Shown here: positions 16,982 through 26,307 of the stretch, one piece after another | How positions within the stretch are numbered: position 1 is the stretch's first letter | Layout of the letters: each line of letters starts with the position of its first letter | Origin: Acinetobacter oleivorans DR1 | GTDB lineage: Bacteria > Pseudomonadota > Gammaproteobacteria > Pseudomonadales > Moraxellaceae | Assembly: GCF_000196795.1 (NCBI RefSeq) | Contig: NC_014259.1 | Span: 2,976,001-3,040,000, forward strand | DNA length: 64,000 nucleotides | Reading direction: 5' to 3' | Program-made: the position numbers and the translations under genes | The notes under the pieces: model-generated | The model's database searches: none | What the model was told of the DNA's origin: nothing | What the model saw: the letters and a program-made list of their open reading frames with translations, nothing else

Positions 16982-19012
16982 TTACAATCGAGCAGCTAAT
17001 TCTGCTCCTTCTTTGATCGCACGCTTCGCATCTAGCTCTGCTGCGAGCTTTGCTCCACCAATAATATGGTAGTTCGCTATAGTCGACTCACCTTCTTTTG
17101 GCATCAAGTCTTTTACCGACTCTTGACCTGCACACACTACAATAGTGTCTACGCGTAAAAGCTGATCTTGACCATTGTGCTCAATCCAAAGCCCTTCATC
17201 AGTGACAGCTTTATATTGCACACCACGTAACATACGCACACCATGCTTTTTAAGCTGTGCACGGTGTACCCAACCTGAAGTCTTGCCAAGGCCAATACCG
17301 AGAGGTGTTGTTTTACGTTGTAGTAAATAAATCTCGCGTATTGCTGGTTCAACCACTGGTGGCTGCATACCACCTTCAGAAACATAATTCGGATCTGGGT
17401 CTACACCCCATTCACGTTGCCACTCGGCTAAAGGTTGAGGCTGTGGTTGATGTGGAGGTTTAAGTAAAAACTCAGATACATCAAAACCAATACCGCCTGC
17501 ACCAATCACTGCAACTTTTTGCCCAACTTCTGCCCCTTTTAAAACTTGAGCATAAGAAAGAACTTGTGGTGCATTGCTTCCTTCAATTTTTAATGCGCGT
17601 GGAATTACACCTGTTGCAACAATTACTTCATCAAAACCTTCGCGTTCAAGCTGCTCGCGATTCACGCGAGTATTTAAACGTACATCCACCCCTGTTTTTT
17701 CGAGTTGTACTTTGAAGTAGCGAATCGTTTCGTGGAATTCTTCTTTACCCGGCACAACTTTGGCAAAGTTAAATTGACCACCCACATCTGAAGTTGCTTC
17801 AAATAGCGTCACTGCATGACCACGGCTTGCCGCAACAGTTGCCGCGGACATACCTGCTACACCACCGCCTACAACAGCAATACGTTTAGGCTGCTTGGTT
17901 TTTAAATAAACCAGTTCTGTTTCATGGCCTGCACGTGGGTTCACTAAACAAGACACACGCTTATTTTTAAAAGCATGGTCTAAACAGGCTTGGTTACAAG
18001 CAATACAGGTATTAATTTCATCAACGCGGTTAGTCGCTGTTTTATTTACCCAAAAAGCATCGGCCAATAATGGACGTGCCATTTGAACCATATCTGCTTT
18101 ACCTGTTGCCAAAATTTCTTCGGCAGTTTCAGGCATGTTAATACGATTCGACGCAATAATCGGAATAGAAATATGTTGTTTTACATGAGCCGTATAATCG
18201 ACAAAAGCTGCGCGAGGCACAGACGTTACAATGGTCGGAACACGGGCTTCATGCCAACCAATGCCTGTATTTAATAACGTTACACCTGCCTTTTCTAGAG
18301 CTTTGGCAACAGTCACCACTTCTTGCATGGTGTTACCGTCATGAACTAAATCCAGTAAAGACAAGCGGAAACAAATAATAAATTTCTCGCCGACTTTGGC
18401 ACGAATCGCTTTAACAATCTCGACCGGAAAACGCATACGGTTTTCAATGCCACCGCCCCAGCGGTCAGTACGCTGGTTCACGTGACTACTTAAAAACTGG
18501 TTAATTAAATAACCTTCCGAGCCCATAATTTCGACACCGTCATAGCCTGCTTTTTTGGCAATGTCAGCGCACTGAGCATAATCTTCAATTGTGCTGAGAA
18601 TATTTTTTTCAGAAAGCTGACGTGGTTTAAATGGCGAAATTGGAGATTTAATGGCTGTTGAAGACACAACAAACGGTTGATAGCCATATCGGCCAGCGTG
18701 CAAAATCTGCATTAAGATTTTAGAGCCATGTTTATGAACAGCATGGGTTACCAAACGGTGCTGAGGAACATCAAAGAGACTGTTCATGGTTCCACCCGCA
18801 GGTGCCAACCATCCCTGACGGTTCGGAGAAATACCACCTGTCACAATCAGGCCAACCCCGCCTTTTGCACGCTCTTCAAAATAAGCTGCCAGTTTTGGGT
18901 AGTTAAAAAAACGGTCTTCAAGTCCCGTATGCATGGATCCCATCACCACACGGTTTTTAATGGTGGTAAAGCCTAAATGTAATGGTTTTAATAAATTGGC
19001 GTAACTTGTCAT
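16982..19012 (-). CDS. fadH: 2,4-dienoyl-CoA reductase (NADPH)
   Basis: 676 residues from the ATG at 19012 (MTSYANLLKPLHLG). The frame opens eight codons earlier, but this start matches the family and has GGGA upstream. An N-terminal old-yellow-enzyme TIM barrel (about 1-345) is followed by the iron-sulfur cysteines CIACNQACLD near 335 and a later Cys in VSCLVNP. After that come FAD (VVGGGVAGMSAA near 385) and NAD(P)H (VIGAGGIGFDVSEF near 520) domains. The enzyme removes double bonds of 2,4-dienoyl-CoA during beta-oxidation of unsaturated fatty acids. Length agrees with E. coli FadH (about 672). It is a single gene, divergent from argG. Confidence 0.9.
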   Translation of the reverse strand: MTSYANLLKPLHLGFTTIKNRVVMGSMHTGLEDRFFNYPKLAAYFEERAKGGVGLIVTGGISPNRQGWLAPAGGTMNSLFDVPQHRLVTHAVHKHGSKILMQILHAGRYGYQPFVVSSTAIKSPISPFKPRQLSEKNILSTIEDYAQCADIAKKAGYDGVEIMGSEGYLINQFLSSHVNQRTDRWGGGIENRMRFPVEIVKAIRAKVGEKFIICFRLSLLDLVHDGNTMQEVVTVAKALEKAGVTLLNTGIGWHEARVPTIVTSVPRAAFVDYTAHVKQHISIPIIASNRINMPETAEEILATGKADMVQMARPLLADAFWVNKTATNRVDEINTCIACNQACLDHAFKNKRVSCLVNPRAGHETELVYLKTKQPKRIAVVGGGVAGMSAATVAASRGHAVTLFEATSDVGGQFNFAKVVPGKEEFHETIRYFKVQLEKTGVDVRLNTRVNREQLEREGFDEVIVATGVIPRALKIEGSNAPQVLSYAQVLKGAEVGQKVAVIGAGGIGFDVSEFLLKPPHQPQPQPLAEWQREWGVDPDPNYVSEGGMQPPVVEPAIREIYLLQRKTTPLGIGLGKTSGWVHRAQLKKHGVRMLRGVQYKAVTDEGLWIEHNGQDQLLRVDTIVVCAGQESVKDLMPKEGESTIANYHIIGGAKLAAELDAKRAIKEGAELAARL

Positions 19013-19219
19013 GCTGCGTCCCAATAGTTTTTGCAACTTGTTGCATAGTACTTTAATACTTTTTTGATAATTTTGGATGACCCAGAATTATTTTTTATTC
19101 GAGATTATGGTCAATCTATATATAAAGAAGACAATCCCTTATTTTCTTCAAATAATAAATACCAATCAGAACAAGTGAATTAATGCTTTTTTTGCCAAAA
19201 AAACCACCATGAATAGTGC

Positions 19220-19225
19220 TACAAT
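19220..19225 (+). promoter_or_regulatory. Candidate -10 element of argG
   Basis: TACAAT, about 65 bases before the argG start, is a good -10 hexamer. I see no well-spaced -35: the nearest TTGCCA is 22 bases away. Transcription from here would include the hairpin at 19247-19271 in the argG leader. Confidence 0.4.
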
Positions 19226-19246
19226 AGCCGCCATTCAGAATTCTCG

Positions 19247-19271
19247 AGACCACCTCAACGGGGTCTTTTTT
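19247..19271 (+). terminator. Terminator-like hairpin in the argG leader
   Basis: AGACC and GGTCT pair, with two further C-G pairs after a bulged A and a TCAAC loop, followed by six T residues. The upstream gene fadH points the other way, so this hairpin does not end any plus-strand gene. It lies between a probable promoter and argG and may be an attenuator. Confidence 0.5.
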
Positions 19272-19290
19272 ATAAATGTTAGGATTAGCA

Positions 19291-20634
19291 ATGACTGATA
19301 ATGCAACTATCTTGCAGCATGTACCAGTAGGCAAAAAAGTTGGGATTGCCTTCTCCGGAGGCCTAGACACTTCAGCTGCTTTATTATGGATGAAACAAAA
19401 GGGCGCAGAGCCTTATGCATATACTGCAAACTTAGGCCAGCCTGATGAAGATGACTACGATGCAATTCCAAAGAAAGCAGAACAATACGGCGCTGTAAAA
19501 GCTCGCTTAATTGACTGCCGCTTACAACTTGCACTTGAAGGTATTGCTGCAATTCAGTGTGGTGCATTCCATATCAGTACAGGTGGTGTTCCTTATTTCA
19601 ATACGACTCCATTAGGTCGTGCAGTAACAGGTACAATGTTAGTTACTGCAATGAAAGAAGATGACGTAAACATCTGGGGTGACGGTTCAACTTACAAAGG
19701 TAACGATATTGAACGTTTCTATCGTTATGGTTTGTTGACCAACCCGAATCTTAAAATTTATAAGCCTTGGTTAGATCAAAACTTCATCGATGAACTCGGT
19801 GGCCGTGCAGAAATGTCACAGTTCCTGATCGACAACGGTTTTGACTACAAAATGTCAAAAGAAAAAGCGTATTCAACTGACTCAAACATGTTGGGCGCAA
19901 CTCACGAAGCAAAAGATCTTGAATACTTAAATGCTGGTATCAAAATCGTTGACCCAATTATGGGCGTTGCTTTCTGGAAAGAAGAAGTTGAAATCAAACC
20001 AGAAGAAGTAACTGTACGTTTTGAAGAAGGTGTACCTGTTGCGTTAAACGGTCAAACTTTTAACAATCCAGTTGAGCTTATTCTTGAAGCAAACCGTATT
20101 GGTGGTCGTCATGGTTTAGGTATGTCTGACCAAATCGAAAACCGTATTATCGAAGCGAAATCTCGTGGTATTTATGAAGCACCGGGTATGGCCCTTCTTC
20201 ATATTGCTTATGAGCGTTTGGTTACTGGTATTCATAACGAAGATACGATCGAACAATACCGCATTAACGGTTTACGCTTAGGTCGTTTACTTTACCAAGG
20301 TCGTTGGTTCGACTCTCAAGCGCTTATGTTGCGTGAAACGGCTCAGCGTTGGGTTGCTAAAGCCGTTACAGGTGAAGTGACTCTTGAACTTCGTCGTGGT
20401 AATGATTACACCATCATGAACACTGAATCTCCAAACTTAACGTACGAAGCTGAACGTTTAACAATGGAAAAAGGTGATTCAATGTTCTCGCCTATGGACC
20501 GTATTGGTCAGTTGACTATGCGTAACCTCGACATTACCGATACACGTGCAAAACTTGGTATCTATACAGATGCTGGTTTACTTTCAATCGGTCAAGGTTC
20601 TGCTATTCCTCAATTAGACAGTAAGAAAAAATAA
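19291..20634 (+). CDS. argG: Argininosuccinate synthase
   Basis: 447 residues from the ATG at 19291, the same length as E. coli ArgG. An in-frame ATG 15 bases earlier is less likely, and AGGA lies seven bases before the chosen start. The N-terminal PP-loop motif AFSGGLDTSAALLWM (about residues 17-31) binds ATP. The enzyme joins citrulline and aspartate to argininosuccinate, the penultimate step of arginine biosynthesis, in the cytosol. It is a single gene with a leader hairpin upstream and a strong terminator downstream. Confidence 0.96.
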   Translation: MTDNATILQHVPVGKKVGIAFSGGLDTSAALLWMKQKGAEPYAYTANLGQPDEDDYDAIPKKAEQYGAVKARLIDCRLQLALEGIAAIQCGAFHISTGGVPYFNTTPLGRAVTGTMLVTAMKEDDVNIWGDGSTYKGNDIERFYRYGLLTNPNLKIYKPWLDQNFIDELGGRAEMSQFLIDNGFDYKMSKEKAYSTDSNMLGATHEAKDLEYLNAGIKIVDPIMGVAFWKEEVEIKPEEVTVRFEEGVPVALNGQTFNNPVELILEANRIGGRHGLGMSDQIENRIIEAKSRGIYEAPGMALLHIAYERLVTGIHNEDTIEQYRINGLRLGRLLYQGRWFDSQALMLRETAQRWVAKAVTGEVTLELRRGNDYTIMNTESPNLTYEAERLTMEKGDSMFSPMDRIGQLTMRNLDITDTRAKLGIYTDAGLLSIGQGSAIPQLDSKKK

Positions 20635-20650
20635 TTTTCTTATAGCGTCA

Positions 20651-20680
20651 AAAAAGGCCACCTATTAAGGTGGCCTTTTT
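20651..20680 (+). terminator. Terminator after argG
   Basis: Perfect 13-base arms AAAAAGGCCACCT and AGGTGGCCTTTTT around ATTA. It probably serves both argG and the convergent diguanylate cyclase gene. Confidence 0.92.
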
Positions 20681-20696
20681 ATTTTTAATAATTTAT

Positions 20697-21959
20697 TTAG
20701 GCAATTTCGGCGACTTGTAAAGGCTGATAATAAATCTGGTTACGCCCAAGCTGCTTAGCCCGATATAAAGCTTGATCGGCAGCATGAATTAAATTTTCCT
20801 GAGTAACTTTCAAGCCCTCTGTGTAAACAGTAAAACCCAAACTAATCGTTACATGCGTAGAGACCAAAGATGCAGCATGAGGAATCGCTTGGCGCTCAAT
20901 CGCTTTATAAATATTGGCAGCCACAGCATATGCACCTTGAGCAGGTGTTTTTGGCAAAAGAACCACAAACTCTTCTCCGCCATATCGGGCAACAAAATCC
21001 ACATGACGAATCGAATTCTTAATTGCAGAGGCAATAGACGAGATGACCTTGTCCCCCATCTGGTGCCCATAAAAGTCGTTATAGTTTTTAAAAAAATCGA
21101 TATCAATGAATAAAACGGCCAATGGACGTTGTTCTTGTTTTGCACGATAGTAAAAAAAATCGAACATCTCATCGAAAGTACGTCGATTAGAAATTTTAGT
21201 GAGTGCATCTTGCTGACTTAAATGAAGCAACTCAGATGCCTCAATACGCAAAATCTTTTCGTTAAGCTCAGCAAGCTGATTATTTAAAAAAAGACTTCTT
21301 TCCCTAGACGTAAGCATCGTACTAATTGAAAACCCTAAAATACAGCTACCAAACAGTGCGCGCCCCAAAGCAATATAGTCACAATTCGCTTGCAATAAAA
21401 TCAATGAAGAAAAAACAAAAATTGCTGCTGTTAAACCTACATAAAGCATATGTAGAGGCTTTATACCGCTTAAAATAAATCCGAGCATATATAAAAAAGA
21501 AAGTAGCAACATCGACTGATTTTTAAGAGCGATATTTCCAACACTCAGCAGTAACATTGCATTGAAAATAATGGTAAAAAATACAATCCCGCACGCAGCG
21601 ATGTAAAAATATTCAGTGAGTTTTTTAAACTTGGCAAAAACCCAAAATAGCAGCAGCGCACAAGCAATGTTAATTGCGCTCAGTAAGCAATAAATAAAGT
21701 CCCAAGTAATGTAAGGTACGCCAATCACTAAGTAGTCTGTAGGGAGCGCTAATAAAATAAAAATTAGATAGGTGAGAACGCCACTTGCTAAAAATTTGGA
21801 GATATTTTGTTTAGTTCGTTCAAGATTTAAGCACCAGAACTTTTTTTCTAATTGATGAGGCAAAGGTGTGTTGGCATAACGATGGGTATGTAAAGTTACC
21901 AGATATTCTATTTCTTCTTTTGCTTTGAGTAATTCCTGTACATTTCCCCTATTTACCAC
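20697..21959 (-). CDS. Membrane-bound GGDEF diguanylate cyclase
   Basis: 420 residues. A cytosolic N-terminus of about 50 residues precedes some six to eight transmembrane segments (about 55-225), a short coiled linker and a C-terminal GGDEF domain (about 255-415). The active-site loop is RYGGEEFVVLLP, a functional GGEEF variant near residue 328. FIDIDFFKNYNDFYGHQMGD gives the metal and substrate positions upstream. The protein should make cyclic di-GMP from two GTP. The membrane part has no recognised sensory fold. It is a single gene, divergent from pyrC. Confidence 0.88.
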   Translation of the reverse strand: MVNRGNVQELLKAKEEIEYLVTLHTHRYANTPLPHQLEKKFWCLNLERTKQNISKFLASGVLTYLIFILLALPTDYLVIGVPYITWDFIYCLLSAINIACALLLFWVFAKFKKLTEYFYIAACGIVFFTIIFNAMLLLSVGNIALKNQSMLLLSFLYMLGFILSGIKPLHMLYVGLTAAIFVFSSLILLQANCDYIALGRALFGSCILGFSISTMLTSRERSLFLNNQLAELNEKILRIEASELLHLSQQDALTKISNRRTFDEMFDFFYYRAKQEQRPLAVLFIDIDFFKNYNDFYGHQMGDKVISSIASAIKNSIRHVDFVARYGGEEFVVLLPKTPAQGAYAVAANIYKAIERQAIPHAASLVSTHVTISLGFTVYTEGLKVTQENLIHAADQALYRAKQLGRNQIYYQPLQVAEIA

Positions 21960-22108
21960 TACCCGATTCCTACCTCTTACACATTAACAAAATATAACAT
22001 TATTTTTTGAGGCCTCTTGCGCTTTATTTTGCCATTTGTCCGTAATTCTCGTTACCATTTTCACACTTTATCGATTATCATTTGTTTTATTTCGAAGTTT
22101 GAACTGCC

Positions 22109-23143
22109 TTGGACTCTATTACCCTGCTCCAGCCAGATGACTGGCATGCACATTTACGTGATGGTTTAGCATTAAAACGTACTGTACCTGATTTGGCTAA
22201 ACAGTTTGCTCGTGCGATCTGTATGCCAAACCTTGTTCCACCTGTAAAAACTGTGGAAGAAGCGCTGGCTTACCGTGAACGTATTCTTGCTCATGTTCCA
22301 GAAGGTCTCAATTTTGACCCGCGTATGGTGCTTTATTTTACTGACTTCACCTCACCAGACGAAGTTCGTAAAATTAAAGAATCTGGACATGTAAATGCAA
22401 TTAAACTTTATCCAGCGGGCGCAACCACCAATTCTGATAATGGTGTGAGTGATATTCGTAAGGTTTATGCAGTTATTGAACAATTAGAAGAACATCAAGT
22501 TCCGTTATTACTTCATGGTGAAGTAACTCATAACCATGTCGATATTTTTGACCGTGAAAAGCGTTTCCTTGACGAAGTACTCAACCCACTCTTAAAACAG
22601 TTTCCAAAACTTAAAGTTGTACTTGAGCACATTACAACAAGCGATGCGGCTCATTTTGTTTTAGAGCATGACCGTAATGTTGCGGCAACAATCACTCCTC
22701 AGCATTTATTATTTAACCGTAATGATATGTTGGTCGGTGGCATTAAACCGCATTTTTACTGTTTGCCAATTTTAAAGCGTCAAACACATCAAACAACTTT
22801 GCTTGAAGTTGCAACGAGTGGTAACCCTAAATTTTTCTTGGGTACAGATAGCGCTCCTCACTCACAAAATGCAAAAGAAAATGCGTGTGGCTGTGCGGGC
22901 TGTTATAGTGCACCTAATGCAATTGAGCTTTATGCCCAAGCATTTGACCAAGTGGGTAAATTAGAGCGCTTAGAAGGTTTTGCTAGCCATTTTGGCGCAG
23001 ACTTCTACGGTCTACCACGTAATACTTCTACCATTACTTTGGTAAAAGAAGATAATCTTGTCCCAGAATCTTTTGATTATTTAGATGATCAAAAAATTAT
23101 CCCGCTGCATGCCGGGAAAACGCTGCAATGGAGAAAAGTGTGA
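22109..23143 (+). CDS. pyrC: Dihydroorotase
   Basis: 344 residues, starting at a TTG codon (22109), directly before the conserved DSITLLQPDDWHAHLRDG. No ATG is available nearby. His13 and His15 of WHAH bind the catalytic zincs, and the lysine of AIKLYPAG is the one carbamylated in class II enzymes. HGEVTH and the late DSAPH motif provide further ligands. The enzyme cyclises carbamoyl-aspartate to dihydroorotate in pyrimidine synthesis. The last 16 bases overlap rnt, so the two are translationally coupled, an association known in other gammaproteobacteria. Confidence 0.94.
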   Translation: MDSITLLQPDDWHAHLRDGLALKRTVPDLAKQFARAICMPNLVPPVKTVEEALAYRERILAHVPEGLNFDPRMVLYFTDFTSPDEVRKIKESGHVNAIKLYPAGATTNSDNGVSDIRKVYAVIEQLEEHQVPLLLHGEVTHNHVDIFDREKRFLDEVLNPLLKQFPKLKVVLEHITTSDAAHFVLEHDRNVAATITPQHLLFNRNDMLVGGIKPHFYCLPILKRQTHQTTLLEVATSGNPKFFLGTDSAPHSQNAKENACGCAGCYSAPNAIELYAQAFDQVGKLERLEGFASHFGADFYGLPRNTSTITLVKEDNLVPESFDYLDDQKIIPLHAGKTLQWRKV

Positions 23144-23790
23144 CACAAGAAACCTCTGTCCCGGTCATTGGCCAACGTTTTCGTGGCTTCTTACCTGTTG
23201 TTGTTGACGTTGAAACGGCAGGTTTTAATGCCCAGACAGATGCATTGCTAGAAATTGCGTGCATTCCAATTGTGTATGATGCTCAGGGACAATTTGTCCC
23301 TGGTCCAGCATTTCATGCGCACATTAACCCGTTTGAGGGGGCTAACCTCGACCGTCGTTCGCTAGACTTTATTGGTATTGATCCATTCAATCCAATGCGT
23401 ATAGCAATGGCTGAAGATGAACGGACTGCATTACGCCGTATTTTTAAATCAGTCAATGAAGTTCGTAAACAGCAACACTGTACGCATGCAGTATTGGTCG
23501 GTCATAACGCCCATTTCGATCTTGGTTTTGTTCAAGCTGCAATTGCGCGTACAAGCACAAAAAACCAGAACCCTTTTCATAGTTTTTCAGTCATGGATAC
23601 AGTTACTTTAAGTGCTGTTATGTTTGGACAAACCGTCCTTGCTAAAGCCTGCATTCAAGCTGGAATTGAGTTCGATGGTAAAGAAGCACACTCTGCTTTA
23701 TACGATACTCAGAAGACTGCTGAACTGTTTTGCTATATTTTGAACAAACTGTCTCCTTACCTACTTGACAGTTTGGTGGCGGCTTCTTAA
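23128..23790 (+). CDS. rnt: Ribonuclease T
   Basis: 220 residues. A DEDD-family 3'-5' exoribonuclease: DVETAG at residues 27-32, a middle motif VLVGHNAHFDLGF, and HSALYDTQKTAELF as motif III with its His-Asp pair. RNase T trims the 3' ends of tRNA (CCA turnover) and other stable RNAs and works as a dimer. The ATG is inside the end of pyrC. Just downstream lies tRNA-Glu, so the transcript may run into it. Confidence 0.93.
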   Translation: MEKSVTQETSVPVIGQRFRGFLPVVVDVETAGFNAQTDALLEIACIPIVYDAQGQFVPGPAFHAHINPFEGANLDRRSLDFIGIDPFNPMRIAMAEDERTALRRIFKSVNEVRKQQHCTHAVLVGHNAHFDLGFVQAAIARTSTKNQNPFHSFSVMDTVTLSAVMFGQTVLAKACIQAGIEFDGKEAHSALYDTQKTAELFCYILNKLSPYLLDSLVAAS

Positions 23791-23808
23791 GATACCGCCA
23801 TCCTCAAC

Positions 23809-23884
23809 GTCCCTATCGTCTAGAGGCCTAGGACATCGCCCTTTCACGGCGGTAACCGGGGTTCGAATCCCCGTAGGGACGCCA
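23809..23884 (+). tRNA. tRNA-Glu (anticodon UUC)
   Basis: 76 nt including the encoded CCA. GTCCCTA pairs with TAGGGAC in the acceptor stem. The anticodon loop CCTTTCACG gives UUC, and the T arm is CCGGGGTTCGAATCCCCG. It is very similar to the E. coli gene. A small inverted repeat, ATTCTTT/AAAGAAT, follows at about 23886-23903. Confidence 0.97.
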
Positions 23885-23968
23885 TATTCTTTCTATAAAG
23901 AATCATTTCTTTAAATTATTTATCTCACTTCAAATTTCATCCATGAGATAAATTTTTTATTTTCAAAA

Positions 23969-24555
23969 TCAAGACTTCAACTTTACTTCATCAATATATT
24001 GAGTGGGTTGTACACTTGGATCATCTTTCTCAATAATTATTGCATCAGCAACTAACTTTGTTTTTGTTAAATCTGGTTCTATTGAAACTTGAGCTAATGA
24101 AATTTTTGAAATATTAAAATCAGCATGTATTTGTGCAAGCTCTGGTGTTCTTTTATAACGTATAACTCTAAAACCAGCTTCTTGAATCAAAGCATCTCGC
24201 TCTGCATCAAAATTTTCTTTCCCCTTATGGCTAGAATCATCTAACTCAACAATAGCAACTATATTAAATGCTTTATCCAACACAACAAAATCAGCAACTT
24301 TGCGATTAAACAAATTACGTGTCGCATATCCTTGTGCTGTCATAAAAGCACAAAAGCAACTTGTGCCAAAATAATATGTTCAGGCAAGCCTTTTCTTAGC
24401 TTTATAAAAGTCAGTTGTTCATTCATGGTAATGATGCGCTTTCCCTTGATTAGGTTACGTTTTGCATTTCGATTTTTAGTTTCCCCTTTCTTTAAAACAC
24501 TTAAAATTGCCAATATAATTATGGTCAAAAAAACCATGCCGACAAGCATAGACAT
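23969..24555 (-). pseudogene. DUF2726 protein gene, single-base frameshift
   Basis: Two abutting frames on the minus strand make one DUF2726 protein. The first (24555 to about 24345) has an N-terminal membrane anchor (MLVGMVFLTIIILAIL), a basic stretch and KGLPEHIILAQVAF. The second continues MTAQGYATRNLFNRKVADFVV, then IVAIVELDDSSHKGKENFDAERD and FRVIRYKRTPE, a restriction-endonuclease-like nuclease or binding fold. One inserted base before GTGCTTTT near 24345 restores AFSAFMTAQGYATR. The start has AGGGGAAG upstream. This is either a real recent inactivation or an error in the assembled sequence. Confidence 0.8.
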
Positions 24556-24827
24556 TAAACTTCCCCTTGATAAACATCAAAAAAACCAACTGATCTTTAA
24601 AAATACAATTTAAAAACGGCTAGCTATAAATTATTTGTTTGATTTTAAAAGCTATTGTTTTATGTATTTGATGCTCTATTTTAGACTGTAATTTATAATT
24701 GTTTAAGTCCATCTATTTTTATATTTCTTAATTTTTATTACTTATAGTGCAAATACATTTATTTTATATACCTACCTTAGATAAACCATGCACAATTCAA
24801 CTGTTTATGAATTATTCTTTTAGCTGG
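24556..24827. other. Intergenic region, nothing found
   Basis: AT-rich sequence between the DUF2726 gene start and the terminator of the reductase gene. No open frame or RNA structure was noticed. Confidence 0.4.
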
Positions 24828-24874
24828 AAAAATAAATACGCCATTTCATTTGCTGAAATGGCGTATTTATTTTT
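24828..24874 (-). terminator. Long hairpin terminator of the reductase gene
   Basis: 21-base arms (A-rich outer part, ATACGCCATTTCA inner part) pair perfectly around a five-base loop. The minus-strand product ends in a U-run, directly after the stop codon of the gene to its right. Confidence 0.88.
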
Positions 24875-26118
24875 TAAGCTGACTTACGCGAATTCACTTG
24901 TCCTTGAATCACCGCTTTAATATTGCCTTTGGCATAATTTAAAAACACCACAAGTGGTGAAAGTTTGGGATTTGGCTTTTTACCTTTGCCAATGGTTTTA
25001 AATTGAGCGGCGTACCAAATGATTTCCATGATTGCCATTTTATCGACAAAAGGTAAACCTGTTTTAATCGGTTTTACGGCATAACGCACGTCTTGCCCTG
25101 CAATTAAACGTTCTGTTAAATCGGTTTCCACGGCAAATGGGCGAGCAATACCAATAAAGTCACATGCACCACTTGCGAGTGCAGCATTCATGCCCTCGAC
25201 GGTACGAAACCCACCTGTCACCATAAGCTTACACTTAACATGTTGGCGGATTTTCTCAGCAAAATCTAAAAAGTATGCTTCACGTGCAATCGTACTTGCT
25301 TTACGTTTGTCGGCCTTAGCTCCAGCCATTGCTGGTGCCTCGTAAGTGCCGCCTGAAATTTCAATTAAATCGATACCCGCTTCGTCTACTGCTTTAAACA
25401 CTGAAATCACATCTTCTTCGCTAATACCGCCACGCTGGAAGTCAGCCGAGTTAAGCTTCACTGAAATAATAAAATTTTCAGAGGTTGCTTCACGTACCGC
25501 TTTATAAACTTCTAGTAAAAAACGAGTACGATTTTCAACTGAACCGCCCCACTGATCTGTACGCTTATTGGTTAATGGCGATAAAAACTGACTAATTAAA
25601 TAACCATGTGCGCCGTGCAATTGCACGCCTTCAAAACCTGCTTTTTCACAGATCTGAGCTGCTGTCGCGAAACGTTTAATAATATCTAGAATTTCATCAT
25701 GAATAAGTTCACGTGGCGTTCCAAACATGGTTGCTAAAGCTGGGCTAAAAGGTACTGCCGATGGTGCAACGGTTTCTTTATTTAAACCTTTTGGACACTG
25801 ACGACCTGGGTGTGACAATTGAATCAATTGCACCATGCCATGTTTTTTACCTAAGGCCGCCCACTCTTTTAAGCGATCAAGGTCACGTTCAGTTTCAATA
25901 ACCACAACACCCGGTTCATTTTTTGCTCCAGCATTTACCATGACATTGCCCGTAATGGCACAGCCAAGTTCACCTTTTGCCCAAGCACCATATAAGCCCA
26001 AATGTAAATCATTTGGTTGGCCTTCATAATTTGCAAGCGCCTCACTCATCGCACCTTTAATAATCCGGTTTTTAAAGGTGGTATTACGAATTGTGATGGG
26101 TTGTGCAATCTGGTTCAT
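24874..26118 (-). CDS. NADH:flavin oxidoreductase (old yellow enzyme family)
   Basis: 414 residues. A single FMN-binding TIM barrel with FKNRIIKGAMSEALA near residue 15, LIQLSHPGRQCP near 100, GFEGVQLHGAHGYLISQFLSP near 165-185 and WGGSVENRTRFLLEV near 195. KLMVTGGFRT and FIGIARPFAV close the phosphate-binding end. Relatives reduce enoates, nitro compounds or xenobiotics with NAD(P)H. Unlike FadH it lacks the iron-sulfur and pyridine-nucleotide domains. A perfect palindrome lies 22 bases upstream of the start, pointing to control by a TetR-type repressor. Confidence 0.88.
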   Translation of the reverse strand: MNQIAQPITIRNTTFKNRIIKGAMSEALANYEGQPNDLHLGLYGAWAKGELGCAITGNVMVNAGAKNEPGVVVIETERDLDRLKEWAALGKKHGMVQLIQLSHPGRQCPKGLNKETVAPSAVPFSPALATMFGTPRELIHDEILDIIKRFATAAQICEKAGFEGVQLHGAHGYLISQFLSPLTNKRTDQWGGSVENRTRFLLEVYKAVREATSENFIISVKLNSADFQRGGISEEDVISVFKAVDEAGIDLIEISGGTYEAPAMAGAKADKRKASTIAREAYFLDFAEKIRQHVKCKLMVTGGFRTVEGMNAALASGACDFIGIARPFAVETDLTERLIAGQDVRYAVKPIKTGLPFVDKMAIMEIIWYAAQFKTIGKGKKPNPKLSPLVVFLNYAKGNIKAVIQGQVNSRKSA

Positions 26119-26140
26119 GGTTAACCTCTTTTTTTGATTT

Positions 26141-26158
26141 TTAGAGCAATTGCTCTAA
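26141..26158. promoter_or_regulatory. Perfect 18-bp palindrome, probable repressor operator
   Basis: TTAGAGCAATTGCTCTAA is fully self-complementary and sits just upstream of the reductase start codon. The length and symmetry fit a TetR/AcrR dimer site. No regulator gene is adjacent. Confidence 0.7.
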
Positions 26159-26307
26159 TTTAAATGAGTTATAGAGCGTGTCAAGACATAATCGATAACT
26201 GACAATAGCACATGTCAATTTTAAAGAATATAAAAATATGCAACTTTTTGCATAAGTTAAAAATTAAAACTATTTCATTAAAAAACAAATAATTAAGATT
26301 TATTTTT

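Noticed and set aside
19192..19197. TTGCCA as argG -35 element
   Set aside because: 22 bases from the -10 candidate, too far for a normal sigma-70 promoter.
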